NCBI RefSeq assembly: GCF_001940785.1
Contig: NZ_MSLS01000004.1
Span: 124,001 to 188,000 of the forward strand
DNA: 64,000 bases
Reading direction: 5' to 3'
Source of the DNA: Bacillus sp. MRMR6
Lineage (GTDB): Bacteria > Bacillota > Bacilli > Bacillales > Cytobacillaceae
The notes under the pieces are model-generated. The model was not told the origin of the DNA. It saw nothing but the letters and a program-made list of their open reading frames with translations, and searched no databases. The stretch's first letter is position 1. Each line of letters begins with the position of its first letter. The translations under genes and the position numbers were made by a program. Below, one piece after another: positions 26,010-34,719 of the stretch.

Positions 26010-27062
26010 ATGATTGAAATCACGTTAGTTACCCTTTTCATCCTATTCCTTGCTATGTTATTTATTCAAACGAGCCTTTTTTTGTATTTGGCTGTGAAAA
26101 AATACTTTAATAACAAAATAAAGCAAAGAATAATTCAATTAAAAGAAGAAATCCGCTTAGATATGTTTCATTATTTGCAATCGGGAAATGGTGGACTGTT
26201 AGAGCTTAAGCCAGAAGGGGAAAAGCTTCAAGCAGTGATAGAGCTTTTAGGTGAATTTTCTAATGTTCTTGATGATTCAGATGTTAAGGACAGGATTCGG
26301 ATATTGGCAAAGGAAAACTTAACACATTATATTAAGCGAGAACTTAATAAACAACGCTGGAGTCTTAGGATTAACGCTCTATATTTGGTTGAGGTTTTCT
26401 ATATGGACCATTTATTACCTACTTTACACAGAGTATATCAAAAACGCCGGACGACCATTGCTGAAAAAACGCAAATTATCAAACTATTGGCTAACTTCAA
26501 TGACCCTAAAACGCTTCAGTATTTAAAAGACATCCATCAGAGTTTATCGGAATTTTCGCTGTTATCCATCCTATTAACGATTGAGGAAGATACGCTTAAT
26601 CAATTTTTAGAGGATTTTAATGAATACCCTAAAAAAATCCAATACATGTTGATCGAAACGATTGGGAAAAACCAAATGATTAATAAGCATAATCTCTTAC
26701 AGAAGCTGCTTAAAGAAGATGATGAGGAATTACGAATTCGTGCCTTAAAAGCGTATGCGAATTCAGGAGTTCCGATTGATACAAAGCTAATTGGACCGTT
26801 CTTTGATTCTGAAAATTGGCAGATTCGAATGATGGCTGCAAAGGTATCAGGGGTTCAACGATTAGAGCAATACAAGGACCGGCTGATCAGCCAATTGTCC
26901 GACCGCGAATATGTGGTTCGTGCGGAAAGTGCGAAGGCAATTCTAAGGTTTAAAGATGGTGAATCTACTTTGCAAAATGTAATAGAAGAAACAAGCGATT
27001 CCTTTGCAAAAGATATGGCAATAGAATGGCTAGAGAAAGGGCGTGGTCATTATTCCTATTAA
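26010..27062 (+). CDS. Membrane-anchored HEAT-repeat protein
   Basis: A 350-residue protein. One N-terminal helix (about 5-30, ITLVTLFILFLAMLFIQTSL) anchors it, followed by a basic stretch and paired helices of HEAT/armadillo type. Repeats are clearest in the last 150 residues (for example EELRIRALKAYANSG, WQIRMMAAKVSG, YVVRAESAKAIL). Such repeats usually bind a partner protein. The start directly abuts the stop of the HPt/REC protein, and its 3' end overlaps the glycosyltransferase start. A scaffold between signalling protein and synthase is the natural inference. Confidence 0.85.
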   Translation: MIEITLVTLFILFLAMLFIQTSLFLYLAVKKYFNNKIKQRIIQLKEEIRLDMFHYLQSGNGGLLELKPEGEKLQAVIELLGEFSNVLDDSDVKDRIRILAKENLTHYIKRELNKQRWSLRINALYLVEVFYMDHLLPTLHRVYQKRRTTIAEKTQIIKLLANFNDPKTLQYLKDIHQSLSEFSLLSILLTIEEDTLNQFLEDFNEYPKKIQYMLIETIGKNQMINKHNLLQKLLKEDDEELRIRALKAYANSGVPIDTKLIGPFFDSENWQIRMMAAKVSGVQRLEQYKDRLISQLSDREYVVRAESAKAILRFKDGESTLQNVIEETSDSFAKDMAIEWLEKGRGHYSY

Positions 27063-28461
27063 TTGGTCTGATGTTATGATGGCAGCTAGCTGGCTTATTT
27101 TAATTTATATGGCCATGATCATATTGGTATATGGTGCTATGCTCATCTCCTCCCTTTTGCAAATTCGGAAAACTTACCAGTTAGATGATTTTGACCCCTA
27201 TGAAGATTTGTTACAGTCTGAATACACAAAGCCGGTATCCATTCTTGTACCGGCATATAATGAGTCGGCCGGTATCTATGGAAGTATTCGTTCGTTAGTA
27301 AGTATTGAATATCCAGAGTACGAAATTATTATTATCAATGACGGCTCAACAGATGATACGCTTGAAAAACTGCAGTCAAAATTCAAGTTAGTAAAAACAA
27401 ACCGAGTGATCCGGCAGCAGCTAGAGACAAAACGGGTAAGAGGTATCTATCAATCAACCATTTACTCGAATTTGATTGTTATAGATAAGGAAAATGGCGG
27501 GAAAGCAGACGCCTTAAATGTTGGAATTAATTGTTCAAGATATCCATATTTCTGTTCGCTTGATGGAGACTCGATCATTGAACGGAATGCCTTCCTAAAA
27601 GTATTGAAACCAATTATAGAATCGGATGATGAAGTGATTGCTTCAGGAGGAAGTGTGCGAATTGCGAATGGCTGTAACATTCAAAGCGGTGAACTGGTTC
27701 GTGTAGGCTTATCGAATAAGCCCATCGTGATCATGCAGGTTATTGAGTATTTACGGGCCTTTTTGACCGGACGTGTCGGTTTGAGCCAAAATAATCTGCT
27801 GCTAATTGTTTCGGGTGCATTTGGTGTTTTCTCGAAAAAATGGGTAGTTGAAGCAGGAGGCTATGCCCATACGGTTGGGGAAGATATGGAGCTCGTTGTT
27901 CGGCTTCATCGACTAGTGAAAGAAAAAGGATTAAATAAAAAAATAGTGTATGTTCCGGACCCAGTCTGTTGGACAGAAGCCCCTGAATCAATCAAGTTTC
28001 TGCGGCGCCAGCGAAAAAGATGGCATCGAGGCTTGTTTGATAGTTTATGGAGACACCGCAAATTGATGTTTAATCCGAAGTACGGTTCAATTGGCTTAGT
28101 TTCTATGCCCTACTTCTTCTTTATTGAATTTTTAGGACCATTAATTGAACTGATCGGGTATATATTGTTAATCGTTTCAATTTTTACAGGAAATATTTAT
28201 TTGGAATACGCTCTTGTTTTTTTCGTGCTCTCTTTAATATATGGATCGATTTATTCGATGGCTGCCGTTTTGTTAGAGGAATGGAGCATGGAAAGGTATC
28301 CAAGCGTACGTCATTTTGCTGTTTTATTTTTTGTTTCTCTTACAGAAACTCTTTGGTACCGGCCGCTCACCGTACTTTGGAGAGTGGAAGGCATATTTGA
28401 AACGTTAATTGGAAAACGAGGCTGGGGAGAAATGGTTAGAAAAGGTGTATCAAATGATTAG
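27043..28461 (+). CDS. Processive family-2 glycosyltransferase, membrane
   Basis: A 472-residue BcsA/IcaA-like synthase. A helix at about 12-38 leads into the GT-A domain: SILVPAYNES (66-75), IIINDGSTDDT with Asp100, DGDS (174-177, the DxD), GED (279-281) and QRKRW (323-327), the set typical of enzymes that polymerise and export polysaccharide. Helices follow at about 353-410 and 423-447. The start is uncertain: GTG 27043 overlaps the HEAT gene by 20 bases; ATG 27076 or 27079 is possible. The stop overlaps the next gene by eight bases. The sugar is not readable from sequence. Confidence 0.92.
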   Translation: MVIIPINWSDVMMAASWLILIYMAMIILVYGAMLISSLLQIRKTYQLDDFDPYEDLLQSEYTKPVSILVPAYNESAGIYGSIRSLVSIEYPEYEIIIINDGSTDDTLEKLQSKFKLVKTNRVIRQQLETKRVRGIYQSTIYSNLIVIDKENGGKADALNVGINCSRYPYFCSLDGDSIIERNAFLKVLKPIIESDDEVIASGGSVRIANGCNIQSGELVRVGLSNKPIVIMQVIEYLRAFLTGRVGLSQNNLLLIVSGAFGVFSKKWVVEAGGYAHTVGEDMELVVRLHRLVKEKGLNKKIVYVPDPVCWTEAPESIKFLRRQRKRWHRGLFDSLWRHRKLMFNPKYGSIGLVSMPYFFFIEFLGPLIELIGYILLIVSIFTGNIYLEYALVFFVLSLIYGSIYSMAAVLLEEWSMERYPSVRHFAVLFFVSLTETLWYRPLTVLWRVEGIFETLIGKRGWGEMVRKGVSND

Positions 28462-31400
28462 AAAAAATAGAATGATTATCGGCGGGATTGTCCTTCTCTT
28501 TCTTCTGTTCTCTGCACCCATATGGTTATGGATCGCCCAGCCTGGTAAAGAGTTAAATGTTCTCATCTTAGATAAAACGGTACCAGATCAATCCTATCGT
28601 GAACATAAAGGGATTATATGGCTTCTCAACCATCTGAAGTATACAAAGAATGGAAATGAAGTATATCAAGCAGATATCGACTATGCGGGCTTTATCCCAA
28701 CGGATGAACCGCCGATATTTCATACAAGAGAAATGCCAAACGATTTATCAAATTATGATGTGCTATACGTAGCAGATAGCTATGGTGTTTACGAGAATGA
28801 ATACCTTGCTGAAAATCCAGAAGGTAATCGTTCCAAATTATTGTATGGCGGGATGACGAGAGAAGAGGTAAATATCATCAGCTCCTCTTTAGTCGAACAT
28901 AATCAAACGCTAATCGCTGAATTTAATACATTTGGTTCCCCAACCGAGCAGCAAACAAGGGAAGAATTTTATCAATTGCTGAATGTACGGTGGACAGGCT
29001 GGATGGGGCGGTATTTTAATGATCTGAGTAATACGGAGGTTCCAGTCTGGCTCAAGCAAAATTATGAAAAACAGTATGGTAAAGTCTACTCCTATAGAGG
29101 TAATGGCTTAGTCTTTGTTAACGAAGAGGATCAGGTTATTGTGTTGACAAATGAGGATATCAGAGACCAGCCGGTTCTTTTCAAGCTCACAGAAAGCGGC
29201 TCTAAAGCTTATCATCTAAAAAAGGCTTTCCCCTACAATTACTGGTTTGATGTCATTGAAGCAAGGGATCCTAATGAGGTAGAGGCAAACTTTGAAATGT
29301 CTCTTACCAAAAGCGGTAAGGATAAACTAAAAGGGGCAGAATTGCCAAGTACCTTCCCTGCAGTCATCCATCATATCGCAAAATCCTATGATAGTTACTA
29401 TTTTGCCGGCGATTTTGCCGACCAGGAAAATTTACCTGCCATTTATCAAATGAAGGGTATTGCCTGGTGGCAGAAGTTATTTTCCTTTGAAAAGAAGGGC
29501 AGAACAGATACCTTCTATTGGAAAGCATATGTGCCGATGATGAAAGAAATTTTAAGGGCTGATAAAAAAGTAGAGCAAGAAACAAGTTTTATTGAACCAG
29601 AAGTGAAATTGGAGGCTGGAATGAAGATAAATGGACAAGCAGGTGATGAGTATCTGCAAGTCTATAAGAATGGCAAGTGGAAGAATATGCTTGTCAAAGG
29701 AGTTAATATGGGAATTGCCAAGCCAGGCTCTTTCCCGGGCGAAACAAGTATTACCAAGAATGAGTATGCACGGTGGTTCGAGCAGATCAGTAACATGAAC
29801 GCGAATGCTGTCCGAGTTTATACCATTCATCCACCTGCGTTTTATCAGGCATTATATGAGCATAACCGCAATCGAGTAGCTCCGCTTTATTTATTTCATG
29901 GTGTCTGGGTAAATGAAGAGGTATTTTTAGCAAGGAAGAATGCCTTTGATGCGGCTGTTACAGATGAATTTAAAGAAGAAATTAAACGTACAGTTGATTT
30001 AATCCATGGAAATGCGGAGCTATTAGCAAGGCCAGGGCATGCAAGTGGAAAATATATTCATGATTTGTCACCTTATCTGTTAGGCTGGATGATCGGGGTG
30101 GAGTGGGACCCTGAAGCGGTTGTGGGGACCAATGAACATAATCCTGATCATACTAGCTACGATGGAACCTATATGATGACGGAAAATGCAACACCATTTG
30201 AGGCTTGGCTTGCAGAAATGATGGATTACACAGCATCTTATGAGGCAGAAGCTTATAGCTGGCAGCATCCGATGAGTTTCACGAACTGGGTAACGACAGA
30301 CGTACTCTCACATCCTGCAGAACCAGATGCTGCGGAAGATTTGGTCTCAGTCAATCCGAATGTAATTAAGGCTAAAGAAAGCTTTTTTCCAGGCATGTTT
30401 GCCTCTTATCACATCTACCCCTATTATCCTGACTTTTTAAATTATGAGGAGAAGTATGTGGAGTATGTCGATCATCGTGGCAATAAAAATAATTATGCCG
30501 GGTATTTAAACGATATAAAGCAGCATCATACCATGCCTTTGGTTGTGGCGGAATTTGGAATTCCCGCGTCAAGGGGTTTAACTCATGAAAATATCTACGG
30601 TTTTGACCAAGGAAATCATTCTGAACAGGAACAGGGCAGGCTGTTAACGAGTTTATTTGAGGATATCGTTACAGAAAATTTAGCCGGTGGTCTTGTGTTT
30701 TCATGGCAGGATGAGTGGTTTAAACGAACTTGGAATACGATGGATTATGATAATCCGAATAGACGACCATTTTGGGATAACATCCAAACAAATGAACAGC
30801 ATTTTGGTTTACTGAGCTTTGAGCCAGATACAAAGGAAACGCAGTTACAAGTCGATGGTGGTTCACACGACTGGAAGGTAAGAAAAGCACAGCCCGTTCA
30901 AAGCGATCAAAATGGTCCAATTAAAGATGTATATCTATCAAGTGATAGCAGGGCTCTATATATCCGACTTGATTATGATGAAGCACGTTGGGAGGATCAT
31001 GAATTTAAAGTTTCCATCTTATTGGACACGTTACAAAATCAGGGGCAATCGTCTGTGCCTAATCTTCCATTCGTGCAGGAAGCAGGGATTGATTTTCTGA
31101 TTGAGTTGGATGGCAAGGATCATTCCCGAGTGTTGATTGATAGCTATTACGATACCTTCTATTATCACTATGGACAGATGCTGAAGATGATTCAGACAAA
31201 ACCAGAGGTCAGTAAAAAGAATAACGGTATTTACCATCCAATCCGCCTTACATTAAATAAAGAATTAACCATCAACAGGCAGGAAGGCTCTATAACAGTG
31301 CCATTTTCCTCCGATGAAACAGGAAAATTACTTTATGGCAATGGAAACCCAGAGAGTGAAGATTACAACTCGCTTGCAGACTTTTATCATAAAGATGGCG

Positions 31401-31696
31401 TCCTTGAACTTCGTCTGCCGTGGCTGATGTTAAATGTAAAGGATCCAAGTCAAAAACAAGTGATGGGAGATGTATGGTCGAGTGTCGGGATTAATAGCAC
31501 GGTGACAATCGATTCCATTTCAGCAGCTATTCTCGTGTCAGATACTAAACAAGAACTGATCCAGAGACTACCAAGCACGAATGGCGATTGGATGCACTAT
31601 ACATGGGAAAACTGGGACAAACCCGTGTACCATGAACGCTTAAAGAAATCGTACGACATCTTGAAAAATACCTTTGAAAAAGCAAAAGCTAAGTAA
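28454..31696 (+). CDS. Large membrane-anchored glycoside-hydrolase-like protein
   Basis: A 1080-residue protein with an N-terminal signal anchor (about 7-27) and the rest outside. Residues about 35-330 resemble a Rossmann/GATase-like fold (LNVLILDK, YDVLYVADSYG). About 390-770 reads as a TIM-barrel glycosidase: NANAVRVYTIHPP, Glu550 in GVEWDPE and Glu700 in VVAEFGIPASRG are candidate acid/base and nucleophile. The C-terminal ~300 residues look beta-rich. ATG 28454 follows AAAGGTG and lies inside the end of the glycosyltransferase gene. Its place suggests trimming or release of the polymer made next door; family and substrate are not certain. Confidence 0.8.
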   Translation: MIRKNRMIIGGIVLLFLLFSAPIWLWIAQPGKELNVLILDKTVPDQSYREHKGIIWLLNHLKYTKNGNEVYQADIDYAGFIPTDEPPIFHTREMPNDLSNYDVLYVADSYGVYENEYLAENPEGNRSKLLYGGMTREEVNIISSSLVEHNQTLIAEFNTFGSPTEQQTREEFYQLLNVRWTGWMGRYFNDLSNTEVPVWLKQNYEKQYGKVYSYRGNGLVFVNEEDQVIVLTNEDIRDQPVLFKLTESGSKAYHLKKAFPYNYWFDVIEARDPNEVEANFEMSLTKSGKDKLKGAELPSTFPAVIHHIAKSYDSYYFAGDFADQENLPAIYQMKGIAWWQKLFSFEKKGRTDTFYWKAYVPMMKEILRADKKVEQETSFIEPEVKLEAGMKINGQAGDEYLQVYKNGKWKNMLVKGVNMGIAKPGSFPGETSITKNEYARWFEQISNMNANAVRVYTIHPPAFYQALYEHNRNRVAPLYLFHGVWVNEEVFLARKNAFDAAVTDEFKEEIKRTVDLIHGNAELLARPGHASGKYIHDLSPYLLGWMIGVEWDPEAVVGTNEHNPDHTSYDGTYMMTENATPFEAWLAEMMDYTASYEAEAYSWQHPMSFTNWVTTDVLSHPAEPDAAEDLVSVNPNVIKAKESFFPGMFASYHIYPYYPDFLNYEEKYVEYVDHRGNKNNYAGYLNDIKQHHTMPLVVAEFGIPASRGLTHENIYGFDQGNHSEQEQGRLLTSLFEDIVTENLAGGLVFSWQDEWFKRTWNTMDYDNPNRRPFWDNIQTNEQHFGLLSFEPDTKETQLQVDGGSHDWKVRKAQPVQSDQNGPIKDVYLSSDSRALYIRLDYDEARWEDHEFKVSILLDTLQNQGQSSVPNLPFVQEAGIDFLIELDGKDHSRVLIDSYYDTFYYHYGQMLKMIQTKPEVSKKNNGIYHPIRLTLNKELTINRQEGSITVPFSSDETGKLLYGNGNPESEDYNSLADFYHKDGVLELRLPWLMLNVKDPSQKQVMGDVWSSVGINSTVTIDSISAAILVSDTKQELIQRLPSTNGDWMHYTWENWDKPVYHERLKKSYDILKNTFEKAKAK

Positions 31697-31701
31697 TAAG
31701 C

Positions 31702-31754
31702 AAAAAAGATAGTCTGGCATATAAGAGATAAAAACTATGCCAGTCTATCTTTTT
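31702..31754 (+). terminator. Terminator separating the glycosidase gene from the two-component genes
   Basis: Arms of 19 bases (AAAAAGATAGTCTGGCATA with its near complement, one mismatch) end in a T-run. It splits the block into a synthesis unit (24861-31696) and a response-regulator/kinase unit (31786-34484), or gives partial readthrough. Confidence 0.8.
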
Positions 31755-31785
31755 ACGTAAAAGTGTTGGGAGGTGCCGATCAATA

Positions 31786-32148
31786 ATGGCGAAGATTTTA
31801 CTTGCAGAAGACGAGGAAGTTCTACGAATGCTAGTTGTAGATACCTTGGAAGACGAGGGGCATGAGGTCGATGAAGCCTGTGACGGAGAAGAGGCGTACG
31901 AACTTATCCGAAAAAATTCATACGACCTGATTCTAGTAGACTATATGATGCCCGTATACACGGGGCTTGAACTAATCCAAATGGTTCGTAAAGAACACAA
32001 TCAGACAAAAATCATGATGCTCAGTGCCAAAAGTCAGTCTGCCGAACAGCAAAAGGTATTAGATACAGGAGCAGATTATTTTATGAGTAAGCCGTTTAGT
32101 CCACTCGAACTTGTTGAACGAATTGAGGAAATCTTAAAGTGCAGCTAA
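31786..32148 (+). CDS. Single-domain response regulator (CheY-like)
   Basis: A 120-residue receiver with no output domain. The acidic pocket Glu8-Asp9-Glu10, phosphoacceptor Asp52 in LILVDYMMP and Lys102 in YFMSKPF are intact. The ATG follows GGGAGGTGCC. Its end overlaps the hybrid kinase start by ten bases (GTGCAGCTAA), so the two are translationally coupled and surely work together. It may shuttle phosphate between the kinase and the HPt/REC protein at 24861 (inference). Confidence 0.92.
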   Translation: MAKILLAEDEEVLRMLVVDTLEDEGHEVDEACDGEEAYELIRKNSYDLILVDYMMPVYTGLELIQMVRKEHNQTKIMMLSAKSQSAEQQKVLDTGADYFMSKPFSPLELVERIEEILKCS

Positions 32149-34484
32149 ATAAGTATTTGAAGACAAGCTTAGCAAAACAATTCAGCGTTCTAACCATGAC
32201 GATTATCTTAGCCTTTAGTTTATTAACGACCATCCTAATCGTGTATCAAAACGAGCAGCAGCAAGAGTTTGAAACAACGAATGGAAAATTGGTGCAAAAG
32301 GAAATACTTGCGTCTGGGCTTGATTATGCGTTTAATATGGCAATATCTGAGATGAGAGCTTATTTTGCCTTTAAAGGAGAAATAACATATTTTCAAAGGG
32401 TACAGGAACAAGAACAGATTGTTCAAGAGAAATTAGCTGATTTAAAGAGGATTGCAGACAGTGCGGAAGATTTCGTGTTTATTGAGCACACAGAGGATTT
32501 TTACAACTATTATTTTTTCAATAATATGCCAAAATCAAAGCAGCTGTATGATTCAGGTAATCTTGACGAGGTCGCCCGGATTGCTGTAAATCAAAATGGC
32601 TCCAAGACCATCCGCGCCTATCAAAGCAGCTTGAAAGAATATACAGATAAGTTGAATCAACAAAGCTTGGAAATTCAAGAGGAGCAAACGAAAAAAAACT
32701 TTATAAGTCAATTAGTATTTGCTGCTATCCTTTTTGTCCTAATAGGTGGGATGGCTTTACTGACCCGTATTACTCTTGGGAAGATTGGGCGTCCTCTTAA
32801 AAATCTGACCATAGCTGCAAGTAAGATTGCAGATGGGCAGACGGTCTTGTTTACAGACACTACCAATCGTCAGGATGAGTTAGGGCTGCTTTCAAAAGCC
32901 TTTGAAAAAATGAGTAAAAGCATCCAAGAAAAAGAACAAGATTTACTCCGTCTGATTGAACAGTCAGAAGGAGAGCGACTGTTAACACAAAATATTTTGG
33001 ACACCATTAAAGAGGGCATTCTATTGGTTGACCCTTCCGGCAGGGTTATTCAAGTGAACGAAAAGATGTGTGATTTGATTGGCTCCCGTCCTTCTGAAAT
33101 AGTCGACAAAAAGTACGAGGACTGGATTGAAGAATTAGGAAACTCAACGGAAGATGGAGCGGAAGTAACTAAGTTTTTCGAACAGATTTTGTTCCAGGGA
33201 AAAGTGAGTGAGCCGTCGATCATCTATCATCAGCATGTGCCTGCAGAGCGAGTCATACAGGTCTATTGTGAAGCACTGGAAAGGGACGGCCAAAAGATTG
33301 GAACCGTTATTGTTCACCGAGATATCTCGAAGGAATACGAAGTCGATTTAATGAAGTCTGAATTTGTCAGTACGGTCAGTCATGAGCTCCGAACCCCGCT
33401 TGCGAGTGTATTGGGTTTTACCGAGCTGATTTTAAATAAAGAATTAAAGCCAGAGCGGCAAAAGAAGTATTTAACAACCATTTACCAAGAAGCAAAAAGG
33501 CTAACCGCTCTCATAAATGACTTCCTTGATGTCCAGCGAATGGAAGCAGGAAAACAAACGTATGAAAAGAAATATGAGGACGTTGCTCCGATTCTTCAGG
33601 ATATCATTGAAACCTATCAGCTAAATAATCCTAACCATGCGATTCATTTAGAAGCGGATACCAGCCATACAATGGTTTACGGAGATAAGGATAAACTAGC
33701 ACAAATCTTTACTAATATTTTGAGCAATGCGATTAAATATTCCCCTAATGGCGGGAATATCTTTGTTACTCTTTTCGAAGAGGGTTCAAACTTGAACATT
33801 GCCATAAAGGATGAAGGCCTGGGAATTCCAGAAGATGCTCTTGATCAGTTATTTACGAAATTTTACCGGGTAGATAATTCGGATCGCAGAAAAATCGGCG
33901 GGACCGGACTTGGTCTGGCAATTGTGAAGGAAATTGTGAAGGCGCATGAAGGGGATATAACGGTTCAGTCTGTCCCGAGAGAAGGAAGTACCTTTACCAT
34001 TAGTTTCCCGCTGGTTGTCGGCATTATGAGGGACGTACATGAATTAAATCCTCAAGACCGCTCAAACCAATCTGGTAAAGTAAATGTGATTGTGGTCGAG
34101 GATGATATTAGTCATGCCAATCTGCTGCAAGCCGAACTGCAAGAGAGTAATTTTCATGTCAAAGTTTTCTCCAATGCAGAATCTGCTTTAGCGGCAGTTA
34201 AGGCGGAGCAGCCTGATGTCATCGTGCTAGATATCATGCTTGGTGAGAATACGATGAACGGATGGGATTTTATTAAGCAGGTGAAAACCATCGATGAGCT
34301 GAAGCGTATTCCGATCTTTATTTCCTCTGCTTTAGATGATAAAGAAAAGGGAATGGCCCTTGGGGCGAATGAGTATTTAATCAAACCATACCCGCCGAGT
34401 AAGCTTTCAAAGTTCATTTTTCAAACGTTATTGGAAAAAGATTTGAATGGACAAATTCATATTCCAAGTCAAACTGAGGATTAA
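32139..34484 (+). CDS. Hybrid sensor histidine kinase
   Basis: A 781-residue membrane kinase starting at GTG 32139. Helices at about 16-36 and 188-208 flank a ~150-residue outer sensor region. Then come HAMP (about 210-262), PAS (about 282-400), HisKA with His415 in FVSTVSHELRTPL, an HATPase (Asn530 region, DEGLGIP, GGTGLGLAI) and a C-terminal receiver (about 648-765) with Asp698 in VIVLDIMLGEN and Lys749. With the CheY-like protein and the HPt at 24861, all elements of a His-Asp-His-Asp relay are in one 10-kb block. The signal is unknown. Confidence 0.93.
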   Translation: MQLNKYLKTSLAKQFSVLTMTIILAFSLLTTILIVYQNEQQQEFETTNGKLVQKEILASGLDYAFNMAISEMRAYFAFKGEITYFQRVQEQEQIVQEKLADLKRIADSAEDFVFIEHTEDFYNYYFFNNMPKSKQLYDSGNLDEVARIAVNQNGSKTIRAYQSSLKEYTDKLNQQSLEIQEEQTKKNFISQLVFAAILFVLIGGMALLTRITLGKIGRPLKNLTIAASKIADGQTVLFTDTTNRQDELGLLSKAFEKMSKSIQEKEQDLLRLIEQSEGERLLTQNILDTIKEGILLVDPSGRVIQVNEKMCDLIGSRPSEIVDKKYEDWIEELGNSTEDGAEVTKFFEQILFQGKVSEPSIIYHQHVPAERVIQVYCEALERDGQKIGTVIVHRDISKEYEVDLMKSEFVSTVSHELRTPLASVLGFTELILNKELKPERQKKYLTTIYQEAKRLTALINDFLDVQRMEAGKQTYEKKYEDVAPILQDIIETYQLNNPNHAIHLEADTSHTMVYGDKDKLAQIFTNILSNAIKYSPNGGNIFVTLFEEGSNLNIAIKDEGLGIPEDALDQLFTKFYRVDNSDRRKIGGTGLGLAIVKEIVKAHEGDITVQSVPREGSTFTISFPLVVGIMRDVHELNPQDRSNQSGKVNVIVVEDDISHANLLQAELQESNFHVKVFSNAESALAAVKAEQPDVIVLDIMLGENTMNGWDFIKQVKTIDELKRIPIFISSALDDKEKGMALGANEYLIKPYPPSKLSKFIFQTLLEKDLNGQIHIPSQTED

Positions 34485-34504
34485 TAACTGTTCATAAAAT
34501 TAAT

Positions 34505-34545
34505 AAGTGCCTGACACCATGATGGTGTCAGGCACTTATATTTGG
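34505..34545 (+). terminator. Terminator-like hairpin after the hybrid kinase
   Basis: AAGTGCCTGACACC and GGTGTCAGGCACTT form a perfect 14-bp stem around ATGAT, followed by ATATTT. A related GTGCC/GGCAC hairpin is at 49084. Confidence 0.75.
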
Positions 34546-34550
34546 CTCTG

Positions 34551-34685
34551 TTGGATTTACGCTCCAGGTGCTTCACTTTCCGCAGGAGGTCCGGGGAGCC
34601 TCCTCGACGCTAATGTGCCTGCGAGGTATCCCCTGTAGCTTTTCTCCTGCAGGAGTCTCGCACCTTCCGCTCTAATCAACTTATG
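34551..34685. repeat. Bacillus-type interspersed repeat, inverted copy
   Basis: GC-richer, structured sequence between two converging genes. Its reverse complement begins near GATTAGAGCGGAAGGTGCG, contains GAGACTCCTGC and GAGGAGGCTC, and ends near AGCACCTGGAGCG. The element at 56650-56846 has the same layout in the other orientation. I know such elements as common in Bacillus intergenic regions; no coding frame is evident. Confidence 0.65.
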
Positions 34686-34719
34686 GTAATTATCAATAGT
34701 TTTCCTTCACAGCTAATAT

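Noticed and set aside
24861-34484. c-di-GMP-controlled polysaccharide system
   Set aside because: No GGDEF, EAL or PilZ protein is found in or near the block.
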